Assembly: GCA_023249895.1 (NCBI GenBank)
Contig: JAHFBS010000060.1
Location: 1-6,075, forward strand
Length of the DNA: 6,075 nt
DNA from: a bacterium
Lineage (GTDB): Bacteria; Babelota; Babeliae; Babelales; RVW-14
Direction: 5' to 3'
Position 1 is the stretch's first letter. The number at the start of each line of letters is the position of its first letter. Shown piece by piece: positions 6,000 to 6,075 of this stretch. The position numbers and the translations under genes were made by a program. The notes beneath the pieces were generated by a model. It made no database searches and was not told the origin of the DNA. It saw only the letters and a list, made by a program, of their open reading frames with translations.

Positions 6000-6075
6000 T
6001 CATCCTCGAGAAGAAAGCATATGTGCAAGTTCTTCTAATCGATTCATGCGGTGATGATATGGTTCAGATTGCGCT
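6000..6075 (-). CDS. C-terminal end of an unidentified gene running in from the right edge
   Basis: This minus-strand frame is the only one open from the right edge. It encodes 24 residues (AQSEPYHHRMNRLEELAHML, then SSRG) and ends in TGA at 6000-6002. The stop overlaps the GAGGATGA ribosome-binding region of the 136-residue gene, leaving four bases to its ATG. That spacing is typical of translationally linked operon genes. Too little is visible to name a product, and a chance open frame of this length cannot be excluded. Confidence 0.45.
   Translation of the reverse strand, partial: AQSEPYHHRMNRLEELAHMLSSRG

Noticed and set aside
1..6075. Mobile element, CRISPR array, tRNA/rRNA or defence island
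   Set aside because: No terminal repeats, transposase or integrase, regularly spaced repeats, RNA gene folds or defence-type proteins were seen on either strand.

Overview
The window looks like a piece of a Gram-negative-type bacterial chromosome. The evidence is a TolC-family outer-membrane channel, a signal-peptide-bearing HtrA-type protease that should act in the periplasm, and short intergenic gaps with ordinary Shine-Dalgarno sites and sigma-70-like promoters. There is no sign of phage, transposon, CRISPR, tRNA or rRNA. The mix suggests a poorly sampled and perhaps host-associated lineage: a flavin-dependent thymidylate synthase of a divergent subtype, an HtrA of the Deg9-like layout, and small unrecognised membrane proteins with signal peptides. 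The Dependentiae/TM6 type is my guess; it rests on protein style only and a marker gene would be needed to settle it.

Left part (1-776): the 3' end of a tolC-like gene runs in from the left edge and ends at a well-formed hairpin terminator. Middle-left (777-2309): thyX on the minus strand and a polytopic membrane protein of unknown function on the plus strand diverge from a 99-bp gap. Middle (2310-4646): a nitroreductase-family flavoprotein (minus) and a Deg9-like HtrA protease (plus) diverge from a 126-bp gap that holds two back-to-back extended -10 promoters. Right (4606-6075): all genes are on the minus strand. Reading leftwards from the right edge they are the tail of an unidentified gene, two small similar single-pass membrane proteins in tandem, and ssb. 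The 3' ends of ssb and htrA overlap by 41 bp on opposite strands.

The genes are mostly independent housekeeping or envelope functions (efflux, dTMP synthesis, periplasmic quality control, ssDNA binding) rather than one pathway. The best candidate for something undescribed is the tandem pair of small membrane proteins at 5216-5995, which may form a lineage-specific family. I see no evidence of a defence, mobile or biosynthetic system in this window.
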